64,000 bases of DNA, taken from NCBI GenBank assembly GCA_001994995.1, contig MDJM01000006.1, forward strand, positions 1 to 64,000, in the 5' to 3' direction. This DNA comes from Candidatus Parepulonipiscium sp. PG-Nuni2H_MBin01. GTDB lineage: Bacteria; Bacillota; Clostridia; Lachnospirales; Cellulosilyticaceae. A model generated the notes under the pieces. It worked only from the letters and a program-made list of their open reading frames with translations, was not told the DNA's origin and did no database searches. This document shows positions 44,537-53,530 of this stretch, piece by piece. The first letter of the stretch is position 1. The number at the start of each line of letters is the position of its first letter. Made by a program: the position numbers and the translations under genes.

Positions 44537-45280
44537 ATGCGTAAAAAAATTATCGCTGGTAACTGGAAAATGAATAAAACACCTCAAGAAGCGGTGGAAT
44601 TAGTAAACTCATTAAAAGATTTAATTAATACTGATAAAGTAGAAGTAGTTTTATGTCCATCTGCTGTATGTTTAGATGCAGTGGTTAAAGCAACTGAGGG
44701 TACACACATTGGAGTAGGAGCGCAAAATATGCACTTTGAAGAAAATGGTGCTTATACAGGCGAAACTGCACCTGGTATGCTTAAAGCTATTGGTGTTGAC
44801 TATGTAATTATTGGTCACTCTGAAAGAAGACAATACTTCGCAGAAACTGATGAAACTGTAAATAAAAAAGTTTTAAAAGCTTTAGAGCATGACTTAGTTC
44901 CTATTGTATGCGTGGGCGAAAGCTTAACTGAGCGCGAACAAGGTGTTACTGTGGATTTAGTAAGACTTCAAACTAAAATTGCCTTACAAGGGGTAAATGA
45001 AGCAGACGCTAAAAAAGTGGTTATTGCATATGAGCCTATTTGGGCTATTGGAACAGGTAAAACAGCAACATCTGCTCAAGCTGAAGAAGTTTGTAAAGCT
45101 ATTAGAGACGTTATAGGAGAAATTTATTCTGCTGCTGTAGCAGATGAAATTAGAATTCAATATGGCGGTTCTGTAAATGGGGCAAATGCTAACGAACTAT
45201 TTAATATGGGTAACATTGATGGTGGTTTAGTAGGCGGAGCTAGTTTAAAACCAGAATTTAAAGATATTATTAACTATTAA
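44537..45280 (+). CDS. tpiA: Triosephosphate isomerase
   Basis: 247 residues. AGNWKMNKT with the catalytic Lys, GHSERRQYF with the catalytic His, [15 protein letters not shown] with the catalytic Glu and loop 6, and the phosphate site YGGSVNG and GGLVGGASL. Interconverts DHAP and GAP. The ATG follows taggagg. gpmI begins 21 bases after its stop. Confidence 0.97.
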   Translation: MRKKIIAGNWKMNKTPQEAVELVNSLKDLINTDKVEVVLCPSAVCLDAVVKATEGTHIGVGAQNMHFEENGAYTGETAPGMLKAIGVDYVIIGHSERRQYFAETDETVNKKVLKALEHDLVPIVCVGESLTEREQGVTVDLVRLQTKIALQGVNEADAKKVVIAYEPIWAIGTGKTATSAQAEEVCKAIRDVIGEIYSAAVADEIRIQYGGSVNGANANELFNMGNIDGGLVGGASLKPEFKDIINY

Positions 45281-45301
45281 GAATAAGAAAAGGAAATTGA
45301 G

Positions 45302-46840
45302 ATGCAAAAAAAATTTACAACATTATTATTAATTTTAGATGGATTTGGTATAAGTGAAAAAGAGGAAGCTAACGCAGTAAAGCTTGCTAATAAGCCATAT
45401 ATAGATAGATTGATGGAAAAATATCCAACTGTAGAAGCAGCGGCTAGTGGTATGGCAGTTGGTCTACCAGAGGGACAAATGGGAAATTCTGAAGTTGGTC
45501 ACTTAAATATAGGTGCTGGGCGAGTAGTTTATCAAGAGCTTACTCGTATAACAAAAGACATTAATGAAGGTGCTATATTAAAAAATGATGTACTAGTAGG
45601 TGCAATGGAAAATGCAAAAGCTAACAATTCTGCATTACACTTAATGGGCCTATTGTCTGACGGTGGAGTGCATAGCCATAAAAACCATTTGTATGGATTA
45701 ATTGAGATGGCAAAAAAATCAGGCGTAGAAAAAGTTTATGTGCATGCATTTATGGATGGGCGTGATACTCCTCCATCGTCTGGTAAAGCATTTGTTAAAG
45801 AGCTACAAGCTAAAATGGATGAAATTGGCGTAGGCGAAATCGCATCTTTATCAGGTAGATACTATGCTATGGACCGAGATAATAGATGGGAAAGAGTTGA
45901 AATTGCTTATAATGCGCTTTGTAAAGGTGAAGGTGAAGAGGCTACAGATGCGGTTGCTGCTATGACAGAGTCTTATAAAAAAGATATTCTAGATGAATTC
46001 ATAATGCCAACTGTTATTACTAAAGATGGCAAAGCTATTGGTCAAATTAAAGAAGGAGATTCTGTAATATTCTTTAATTTTAGACCAGATAGAGCTAGAG
46101 AAATAACTCGCGCGATTGTAGAAGAGGACTTTAAAGGATTTGAAAGAGACTTTTTCAAAACTTATTTTGTAGCGTTTACTCAATATGATGTAACTATTCA
46201 TAATAAAGAAGTAGCATTCGCTCCTCAAACGTTACATCAAACATTTGGAGAATATTTGGCGGAGCTTGGCAAAACTCAACTTAGAATTGCGGAGACTGAA
46301 AAATACGCTCATGTTACTTTCTTCTTTAATGGTGGAGTTGAACAACCTTATAAAAATGAGGACCGTATATTAGTACCATCTCCAAAAGTAGCAACATACG
46401 ATTTGCAGCCAGAAATGAGTGTATTTGAAGTGGCTGATAAGCTAGAAGAGGCAATTCGTTCAAGAAAGTACGATGTAATTATTTCAAACTTTGCAAACCC
46501 TGATATGGTGGGTCATACGGGTGATTTAAAAGCTGCTATAGCGGCAGTTGAAGCTGTGGATAAAGCTGTTGCGCAAGTAATAACAGCTATTGAAGACACT
46601 GATGCACAAGCTATAATTACAGCTGATCATGGTAATGCTGACCAAATGGTTGATTACAGTAATGGCGGGCCTTTCACTGCACATACAATCAACCCAGTTC
46701 CAGTTATTTTAGTTAACACTCATAAGGGAAGTAGCTTAAAAGAAGGCGGTAAGTTAGCAGACCTTGCTCCTACTTTGCTAGATATGATGAATGTAGCAGT
46801 GCCTGAGGAAATGTCAGGTGAGTCTTTATTAATTCACTAA
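45302..46840 (+). CDS. gpmI: 2,3-bisphosphoglycerate-independent phosphoglycerate mutase
   Basis: 512 residues, alkaline-phosphatase superfamily with two manganese ions. LILDGFG opens the metal site, the phosphoserine is in GQMGNSEVGH, and further metal ligands are in ADHGNADQM and DMVGHTGD. Converts 3-PG to 2-PG. In spore formers this manganese enzyme is pH sensitive and lets 3-PG accumulate in the forespore; that is family knowledge. Start follows aaaggaaa. Confidence 0.97.
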   Translation: MQKKFTTLLLILDGFGISEKEEANAVKLANKPYIDRLMEKYPTVEAAASGMAVGLPEGQMGNSEVGHLNIGAGRVVYQELTRITKDINEGAILKNDVLVGAMENAKANNSALHLMGLLSDGGVHSHKNHLYGLIEMAKKSGVEKVYVHAFMDGRDTPPSSGKAFVKELQAKMDEIGVGEIASLSGRYYAMDRDNRWERVEIAYNALCKGEGEEATDAVAAMTESYKKDILDEFIMPTVITKDGKAIGQIKEGDSVIFFNFRPDRAREITRAIVEEDFKGFERDFFKTYFVAFTQYDVTIHNKEVAFAPQTLHQTFGEYLAELGKTQLRIAETEKYAHVTFFFNGGVEQPYKNEDRILVPSPKVATYDLQPEMSVFEVADKLEEAIRSRKYDVIISNFANPDMVGHTGDLKAAIAAVEAVDKAVAQVITAIEDTDAQAIITADHGNADQMVDYSNGGPFTAHTINPVPVILVNTHKGSSLKEGGKLADLAPTLLDMMNVAVPEEMSGESLLIH

Positions 46841-46863
46841 AATCATAGATAAATGGTAGGCTA

Positions 46864-46949
46864 GATATAGCTATTTTACCTAAACTTGTTAATTGTCAAA
46901 TATTATATGTAAAAAATAGCTATATCTTTTAGAGATATGGCTATTTTTC
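46864..46949 (+). promoter_or_regulatory. Three-segment alternative hairpin (attenuator candidate) upstream of eno
   Basis: Segment A (46864-46877), B (46912-46926) and C (46934-46948). A and C are near-identical copies, and both are complementary to B: A-B pairs 14 bases perfectly, and B-C pairs 15 bases with one G-U around a 7-base loop, ending in a T-rich 3' side. The two hairpins exclude each other, as in attenuators. Confidence 0.5.
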
Positions 46950-46950
46950 T
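46912..46950 (+). terminator. Terminator between gpmI and eno
   Basis: Stem B-C described at 46864-46949, with TTTTTCT on the 3' side. Confidence 0.65.
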
Positions 46951-46958
46951 GGTATAAT
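46950..46958 (+). promoter_or_regulatory. Extended -10 promoter of eno
   Basis: TGG directly followed by TATAAT (46953-46958), an extended -10. The -35 region is poor. It lies immediately behind the terminator. Confidence 0.5.
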
Positions 46959-46989
46959 TTATGAAAATGAGGGAAAGCTATAAATGTAA

Positions 46990-48348
<1,359 letters not shown>

Positions 48349-48366
48349 TTATTTATTAGATAATGT

Positions 48367-48450
48367 GACGTTGCATTAGCTTACGCTGTGAGTACAGCAC
48401 AAACTTTAACCTTTTACAATCTATTAAGCTAAGGTCGTTACGTAACGTAA
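48367..48450. repeat. Structured intergenic element after eno
   Basis: TTAGCTTA (48376-48383) pairs with TAAGCTAA (48425-48432) and encloses a hairpin GCTGT-GAGT-ACAGC. A 12-base perfect palindrome, CGTTACGTAACG (48436-48447), follows. Function unknown; it may be a degraded small repeat. Confidence 0.4.
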
Positions 48451-48460
48451 GTAATCATAA

Positions 48461-48503
48461 CAAAAAAGTTTGCCTCATAGATGTTATGGGGCAAACTTTT
48501 TGT
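48461..48503. terminator. Bidirectional terminator between eno and pdaA
   Basis: AAAAAGTTTGCC pairs with GGCAAACTTTTT around a 15-base loop. Both flanking genes point at it, and T-runs exist on both strands. Confidence 0.92.
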
Positions 48504-48506
48504 GGT

Positions 48507-49391
48507 TTATAAAGCAGGTTCAGCACTTTCAGTACTATCATCAGCGCTATCCGCAGTATCTTCACTTTCAGTATTGTCATCACTTTCAGCATTATCATCC
48601 AAATCCTTAAGCTCTTTACTTTCTTTTGCCCCTGGATAAGGCCATAATTCAAACGTGTAACCTTGAGCTTTAGCATCTTTTATTACATCTCCTAAAATTT
48701 GTGCATTAGTTTTAGATACCGCATGCAATAAAATGATTGCGCCATTATGGAAATTTTCAGAAATCAATTTTCTAGCATTAGTAGGATCTGGTTGTTTATT
48801 AACATCAAAATCGGCATAAGCAAAACTCCAGAAAATAGTTTGGTAACCTAAATCTTTAGTCATAGCTAATGATTTTTGAGAATAGTGACCCATAGGTGGT
48901 CTAAATAATTTAACCATACTTTTGCCCGTTATTTTCTCATACTTGTCTTCAACGTCTTTAAATTCCAGAGCAAAGTCACGTGCATTAATTGCGTATTTTG
49001 GCATAGAAGGATGATGGTGAGAATGATTTACTACTAAATGACCTTCATCTACCATTCTGGTGATAAGGTCAGCATTGTCTGCAAGATAAGGCGAAGTTAC
49101 AAAAAATATTGCTGGTACATCATTTTCTTTAAGTGAATCTAAAATAGCACCTGTTTGACCATTTTCATACCCCTCATCAAATGTTAAATATAATACTGGT
49201 TTTTCCGTATCACCTACGTAGTAAGCATCATAATCTTCAAGCTTATATGATAGCTTATCATTAACACGTGGGGTCTTATGGTCTTTTTCTCGAACTATCC
49301 ACCAGTCTACCTTTGTGTTATCAAGTCCGCTAGCATATACGATTATGGGCAGTAGCATAACAATCGTTATTAATATAGCTTTACTTTTCAT
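48507..49391 (-). CDS. pdaA: PdaA-type delta-lactam-biosynthetic de-N-acetylase
   Basis: 294 residues. Signal peptide (MKSKAILITIVMLLPIIVYA), then a polysaccharide deacetylase (NodB) domain: TFDEGYENG (70-78), the metal motif NHSHHHPSM (122-130), RPPMGHYS and ILLHAVS. The TFDEGYENG form marks PdaA, which deacetylates N-acetylmuramate so that muramic-delta-lactam can form in the spore cortex. The last 35 residues are a Ser/Asp/Glu-rich tail (e.g. DDNAESDDNTESED) not seen in standard PdaA. Fits a sporulating host and lies close to spoIIA. Confidence 0.9.
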   Translation of the reverse strand: MKSKAILITIVMLLPIIVYASGLDNTKVDWWIVREKDHKTPRVNDKLSYKLEDYDAYYVGDTEKPVLYLTFDEGYENGQTGAILDSLKENDVPAIFFVTSPYLADNADLITRMVDEGHLVVNHSHHHPSMPKYAINARDFALEFKDVEDKYEKITGKSMVKLFRPPMGHYSQKSLAMTKDLGYQTIFWSFAYADFDVNKQPDPTNARKLISENFHNGAIILLHAVSKTNAQILGDVIKDAKAQGYTFELWPYPGAKESKELKDLDDNAESDDNTESEDTADSADDSTESAEPAL

Positions 49392-49450
49392 CTCAATCTT
49401 CCTTTCGATATTATTATTCTATTAGTGTTCCCTATTAATCAAAATATATA

Positions 49451-49480
49451 TTGACATGATGTGGTAATTGCTTATACAAT
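49451..49480 (+). promoter_or_regulatory. SigmaA promoter for the ATP-grasp gene
   Basis: TTGACA at 49451-49456, 18-base spacer, TACAAT at 49475-49480. Confidence 0.65.
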
Positions 49481-49508
49481 AGGGCTAAATTAAAAGGAGG
49501 TAATTATT

Positions 49509-50396
49509 ATGAAAGGTGTTTTAATTTATAATGGATTTCTAGAAAGTACCAAGTTTAAAGAGATACACTCATTATACGTACAAGAAGCTATAGGGCTAGG
49601 ACTTAAGCTAGAGTGCCTAGGAACGGATAAAATTTACAATAATAAACAGTTTATTCAGCAGTTAGTCAGACAATATGATTTTGGGTTATTTCTAGATAAA
49701 GATATATTATTAGCCAAACATTTAGAAGAATATGGGCTAAAGCTATTTAACTGCGCGCAAGTGATAGAGATATGTGATAATAAAGCGCTAACCCAACAAG
49801 TTTTAGAACCCTATGGTATTAAGATGCCTAAGACAGTGGTAGCGCCTCTTATATTTGAAAACACCAAATATATCGATAACTGGATAGAGAGTTTAGAAAA
49901 TTACTTAAGTTATCCTATTGTAGTAAAGGAAAGTTTTGGTTCCTTTGGTGAGCAAGTATATATTGCAACTGATAGGGAACAACTAACTCAGTTAAGAAAA
50001 AAAATAATTTACAAACCTCATATATACCAACAATTTATAAGTAGCAGTTTTGGTCGGGATTTACGGATAAATGTAATAGGTGATAAAGTAGTAGCATCAA
50101 TGCTTAGAACCTCCAACGATTTTAGAGCAAATATTAGCTTAGGAGGTAAAATGGAGCCGTTTACTCCCGAAAATTCATACATTGAGTTAGCTATACAAGT
50201 AGCTAAAATATTAAAATCTGACTTTATTGGAGTGGATATATTGTTTGATAAAGAGCCAATTTTATGCGAAGTCAATTCCAATGCGCATATAATAAGTATT
50301 CAGCAGTGTTGTGGTATCAATATTGCTAAACTTATTTTGAAACATATTATTGACAAAATTTGTAAAATAAGTTATTCTAATGAAGAAGACTTTTAA
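49509..50396 (+). CDS. RimK-like ATP-grasp ligase, unknown substrate
   Basis: 295 residues. An N-terminal pre-ATP-grasp domain (1-95) is followed by the ATP-grasp core: YPIVVKESFGSFGEQV (ATP-binding lysine and loop), QQFISSSFGRDLRINVIG, and the metal-binding FIGVDILFDKEPILCEVNSNAH. The pattern is that of RimK/LysX/MptN enzymes, which join a carboxylate to an amine (Glu tailing, peptide or cofactor extension). The acceptor is unknown. The start follows aaaggagg. It overlaps the spoIIA promoter region at its 3' end, which suggests a link with sporulation; that is inference. Confidence 0.85.
   Translation: MKGVLIYNGFLESTKFKEIHSLYVQEAIGLGLKLECLGTDKIYNNKQFIQQLVRQYDFGLFLDKDILLAKHLEEYGLKLFNCAQVIEICDNKALTQQVLEPYGIKMPKTVVAPLIFENTKYIDNWIESLENYLSYPIVVKESFGSFGEQVYIATDREQLTQLRKKIIYKPHIYQQFISSSFGRDLRINVIGDKVVASMLRTSNDFRANISLGGKMEPFTPENSYIELAIQVAKILKSDFIGVDILFDKEPILCEVNSNAHIISIQQCCGINIAKLILKHIIDKICKISYSNEEDF
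50350..50378 (+). promoter_or_regulatory. Promoter of spoIIAA-spoIIAB-sigF inside the ATP-grasp gene
   Basis: TTGACA at 50350-50355, 17-base spacer, TATTCT at 50373-50378. The reverse complement over the -35 reads TTTGTCAATA, close to a Spo0A box. spoIIA is SigH/Spo0A-dependent in Bacillus. Confidence 0.55.
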
Positions 50397-50409
50397 TAGG
50401 AGGTTACCT

Positions 50410-50739
50410 ATGATTACACAAATAAAAAACAATGTTTTATGTGTAACGCTAGATGGTGAAATTGATAGCTATACAGCGTCACATATAAGAGAAGAAGTAG
50501 ACCGCCTTTTTCAGATAAATAGGCTCACTCATATTATTTTCGATTTTGAAAACGTTACTTTTATGGATAGTTCAGGGATTGGGTTGCTTATGGGCAGATA
50601 TAGAAACGTAGCTATTGGTGGTGGACAAGTTGTTCTGATTAAAGTGCGCCCTGAAATTGATAAGGTTATGAAATTATCTGGAATATATAAGCTTATTAAA
50701 AATTATACTGATGAAAAAGATGCTTTGGCACATCTTTAG
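50410..50739 (+). CDS. spoIIAA: Anti-anti-sigma factor SpoIIAA
   Basis: 109 residues from ATG 50410, preceded by aggagg; the frame reaches 50380 without family likeness. STAS domain with MDSSGIGLLMGRY; Ser55 corresponds to the serine phosphorylated by SpoIIAB. The unphosphorylated form frees SigF in the forespore. It starts the three-gene operon that decides forespore fate. Confidence 0.95.
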   Translation: MITQIKNNVLCVTLDGEIDSYTASHIREEVDRLFQINRLTHIIFDFENVTFMDSSGIGLLMGRYRNVAIGGGQVVLIKVRPEIDKVMKLSGIYKLIKNYTDEKDALAHL

Positions 50740-50757
50740 ATAGAAAGGAAGTAGGAT

Positions 50758-51180
50758 ATGGATTTAAACGAAATAAGTATTAAGTTTAGAAGCTTACCAC
50801 AAAATGTCTCATTTGCTAGAGCGACTTTAGGTGCATTTTTGACGCAAGTGGAGCCTACAGTAGAGGAGCTATATGATATTAAGATGGCTCTTTCAGAAGC
50901 AGTTACAAATGCTATAATTCATGGTTATGAAGGTAATGGCGAACAGTATGTAGAAGTTAAATGTAGTTATAATAATGAGAAGGAAATCGTAATTTCGGTT
51001 AAAGATACGGGTAAGGGTATAGCAGATATTGAGCAAGCTAAAACAGCACTTTTCACCACTATGCCAGGTGAGGAAAGAGCAGGGCTTGGTTTTACTGTAA
51101 TGGAGTCGGTTGTAGATAAAGTAGATGTTGAATCGACTGTATCGGTGGGAACAACAATTACGCTACATACCAAATTGTAA
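50758..51180 (+). CDS. spoIIAB: Anti-sigma F factor and serine kinase SpoIIAB
   Basis: 140 residues, GHKL kinase fold: N-box ALSEAVTNAIIHGYEG, G1 box VKDTGKGI and G2 box ERAGLGFTVMES. It binds SigF with ATP or phosphorylates SpoIIAA. Order and size match other spore formers. Start follows gaaagga; sigF begins 15 bases after the stop. Confidence 0.96.
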   Translation: MDLNEISIKFRSLPQNVSFARATLGAFLTQVEPTVEELYDIKMALSEAVTNAIIHGYEGNGEQYVEVKCSYNNEKEIVISVKDTGKGIADIEQAKTALFTTMPGEERAGLGFTVMESVVDKVDVESTVSVGTTITLHTKL

Positions 51181-51195
51181 TTAGGTGGTGAGACA

Positions 51196-52023
51196 TTGGA
51201 AGAAGAGAAATTAGACCATACAAAAGATATTAAATTGGTTCTTGATACGAATGAAGAGCTAGTTGGTCATGCTGTGGAAGTGGATGAGAAGTTAGAGCGT
51301 ACAAGAGAACTTATTGTAAAGGCTCAGCAAGGTTCCGAAACTGAAAGGGCTAGAGCTAAAGAAGTATTAGTAGAAGAAAATATAGGTTTAGTTTGGAGTC
51401 TGGTCAAACGTTTTTCTAATAGAGGATATGATTTAGATGACTTATTTCAAGTTGGTAGTATTGGACTGTTAAAAAGTATTGAAAAGTTCGATTTGCATTT
51501 CAATGTGAAGTTCTCAACATATGCTGTTCCTATGATTGTAGGGGAAATAAAGCGCTTTCTGCGAGATGATGGTATGATTAAAGTAAGTAGAACATTAAAG
51601 GAGATTGCATATAAGGCGCACTTAGCTAAAGCAGAGTTAATTAGGGAGCTTGACCGAGAACCCACTATTAATGAAATTGCTTTAGTATTAGACATTCCTG
51701 TGGAGGAAGTTGCAGTAGCGCTTGAAGCTAATGCTGAGGTTGAGTCTTTAAATGTAATTATTCATCATGGTGAAGGTAAACCTATTACTTTAGAGGACAA
51801 GCTTGACCAGTCTCCAAAAGAACAGAATAACTTGCTTGACCACATTTTGATAAAACAGTTAATTAATGAACTAGATGATTTAGAAAAGACTGTTATTACC
51901 TATCGTTATTTTGAGGATAGGACTCAAACTGAGATAGCCCAGATGCTCAACATATCTCAAGTTCAAGTATCTAGAATTGAAAAACGAATATTAAGAAAAA
52001 TGAGAGATATGATACAGATATGA
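51196..52023 (+). CDS. sigF: Forespore sigma factor SigF
   Basis: 275 residues from TTG 51196 (ggtggtgag upstream). An acidic N-terminal lead of about 30 residues precedes sigma region 2 (LVEENIGLVWSLVKRFSNRGYDLDDLFQVG), written here only by its ends LVEENIGL and DLDDLFQVG, region 3 (VSRTLKEIAYKA) and region 4 (ERTQ-like EDRTQTEIAQML, SQVQVSRIEKR). First compartment-specific sigma factor of sporulation. The N-terminal lead is longer than in Bacillus. Confidence 0.95.
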   Translation: MEEEKLDHTKDIKLVLDTNEELVGHAVEVDEKLERTRELIVKAQQGSETERARAKEVLVEENIGLVWSLVKRFSNRGYDLDDLFQVGSIGLLKSIEKFDLHFNVKFSTYAVPMIVGEIKRFLRDDGMIKVSRTLKEIAYKAHLAKAELIRELDREPTINEIALVLDIPVEEVAVALEANAEVESLNVIIHHGEGKPITLEDKLDQSPKEQNNLLDHILIKQLINELDDLEKTVITYRYFEDRTQTEIAQMLNISQVQVSRIEKRILRKMRDMIQI

Positions 52024-52056
52024 GGATGCCTAAATAATTATTTAGGTATCCTTTTA
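52024..52056 (+). terminator. Terminator of the spoIIA operon
   Basis: GGATGCCTAAATAA pairs with TTATTTAGGTATCC with one mismatch, then TTTT. Confidence 0.85.
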
Positions 52057-52096
52057 TTGCTTTATTATTATTTTATTGTTATTATTTTTGGTATTT

Positions 52097-52774
52097 TTAA
52101 TATAAAATTCTTACGCCCTTAACATAATTCTCACTATAATAACTGCTATTTAGGTCACTAATAGTAACCCCATTAGTCATATCGGAATGAATAAAGTTAT
52201 CATCATTAATATAAATACCAACATGAGAAATAGTACCGTTATTACCCGTATCAAAAAATACTAAATCGCCCATCTGAAGTTCATCTTTTTCGATAGTAAG
52301 ACCATCATTAGCTTGATTATATGATACGCGGCTAAGCTCAATGTCAAAAGTGTCATATATCTGTTGAGTAAAGCCTGAACAATCCACACCATTACTTAAA
52401 CTTGTACCTCCCCAAACGTATGGAGTTCCAAGAAATGTTAATCCATAGCTCACTATATCTTGGGGACTAGTTGCAACAATAGGGATAAGGTCTGCATAAG
52501 CAACTTCCACATAATCTTGATAAATCCAACCGATTTCATCTTTATAACTAATTTGATACCAGCTATCACTTTTTCCAAGCACCCTAATATCATCTTTATT
52601 CACCTTAGCTACTATTCCAGCATTTAAATTAGGGTGTGTGCGTACATTTACTGACTTAGAATTAACAATGCCAGCTAAACCCAAGGCATCAGAGAAAATT
52701 CTTTGTTGTTCTTGTCCATATGTTGGGATGGTAAATAAACCAGCCAAACAAAATCCTAGTAAAACCCGTCTCAT
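52097..52774 (-). CDS. Secreted NlpC/P60 cell-wall hydrolase with SH3 domain
   Basis: 225 residues. Signal peptide (MRRVLLGFCLAGLFTIPTYG), a bacterial SH3 domain (about 35-92; VNSKSVNVRTHP, GWIYQDYV) and an NlpC/P60 peptidase domain with the catalytic Cys in NGVDCSGFTQQ, His in ISHVGIYI and a third polar residue in NFIHSD. It cleaves peptidoglycan stem peptides, typically D-Glu-diaminopimelate. It lies behind sigF on the opposite strand; whether it belongs to a sporulation regulon is not visible. Confidence 0.92.
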   Translation of the reverse strand: MRRVLLGFCLAGLFTIPTYGQEQQRIFSDALGLAGIVNSKSVNVRTHPNLNAGIVAKVNKDDIRVLGKSDSWYQISYKDEIGWIYQDYVEVAYADLIPIVATSPQDIVSYGLTFLGTPYVWGGTSLSNGVDCSGFTQQIYDTFDIELSRVSYNQANDGLTIEKDELQMGDLVFFDTGNNGTISHVGIYINDDNFIHSDMTNGVTISDLNSSYYSENYVKGVRILY

Positions 52775-52901
52775 ATTATCTCCTTTGTATTTGTTGAAAA
52801 ATTATCATTTATAATTATGGCAAGTTTTTTTAAACTTTATACAAATAAATACAAGAAATTTTTTCCATGTTTATATTTACTTGCAATTAAGTCGAGCCAA
52901 A

Positions 52902-53390
52902 TTACCAGTTAAACCGATGTAATTGCCCCTCGGTTTCTAACGAAGCAAATCCTTGTTGGCGTAAAGCTTCATATAGCACTATAGCTACAGCATTAGAGAG
53001 ATTTAACGACCTAATGCTCTCAAGCATTGGGATACGAATAGACGTATCTTTGTAATTTAATAAAATTTCCTCCGGTATGCCCGCACTTTCCTTTCCAAAC
53101 ATTATAAACCCATCTTTATCATAAGCTACATCTACATAAGTTTGTTTGGCCTTAGTAGTAGCCATATATAAAGAAGCGTTTGGATTTTTATATAGAAATT
53201 CTTCAAAATTCTTATATACAATTAAGTCAATATCCTTCCAATAATCTAACCCGGCTCGTCTAACGCTTTTTTCGTTTAAATCAAATCCTAGTGGCTCAAT
53301 CAAATGCAGTGTACTCCCCGTGGCCACACAACTTCGGCCTATATTAGCAGTGTTTTGAGGAATTTCTGGTTCTAGTAGTACAATATTCAT
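52902..53390 (-). CDS. trmL: tRNA (cytidine(34)-2'-O)-methyltransferase TrmL
   Basis: 162 residues, SPOUT methyltransferase with a C-terminal trefoil knot. Motifs: MNIVLLEPEIPQNTANIGR, FGKESAGIPEE, IPMLESIRSLNLSNAVAIVLYEA (given by its ends IPMLESIRSLN and VAIVLYEA). It methylates the wobble base of two Leu tRNAs. Divergent from ilvC, and the start follows aaggagt. Nothing unusual. Confidence 0.93.
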   Translation of the reverse strand: MNIVLLEPEIPQNTANIGRSCVATGSTLHLIEPLGFDLNEKSVRRAGLDYWKDIDLIVYKNFEEFLYKNPNASLYMATTKAKQTYVDVAYDKDGFIMFGKESAGIPEEILLNYKDTSIRIPMLESIRSLNLSNAVAIVLYEALRQQGFASLETEGQLHRFNW

Positions 53391-53451
53391 AGTAACTCCT
53401 TAAAATTATTTGTATACATAATACCATAAATAAATGGGCAAAAATAGGATA

Positions 53452-53466
53452 AATTTTCAAAATTTT
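53452..53466 (+). promoter_or_regulatory. CodY-box-like site upstream of ilvC
   Basis: AATTTTCAAAATTTT matches the CodY consensus AATTTTCWGAAAATT at 12 of 15 positions and ends four bases before the -35. CodY represses branched-chain amino acid genes in Firmicutes. In DNA this AT-rich, chance matches are possible. Confidence 0.45.
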
Positions 53467-53470
53467 TGTA

Positions 53471-53499
53471 TTGACATTCTTATAGATGATTGTTAGAAT
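53471..53499 (+). promoter_or_regulatory. SigmaA promoter of the ilv-leu operon
   Basis: TTGACA at 53471-53476, 17-base spacer, TAGAAT at 53494-53499. Only about 25 bases remain before the ATG, too short for a T-box or peptide attenuator. Confidence 0.8.
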
Positions 53500-53530
53500 A
53501 CACCTAATAAGTAAAGGAGGAATTATTATT

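Noticed and set aside
45989-46228. Minus-strand ORF inside gpmI (and similar antisense frames in pgk, eno, ilvD)
   Set aside because: Overlaps a fully conserved gene on the other strand; arises from codon composition only.
53400-53530. T-box or leucine-peptide attenuator upstream of ilvC
   Set aside because: Only about 25 bases lie between the expected transcription start and the ATG; no T-box core, tandem Leu/Val codons or terminator are present.
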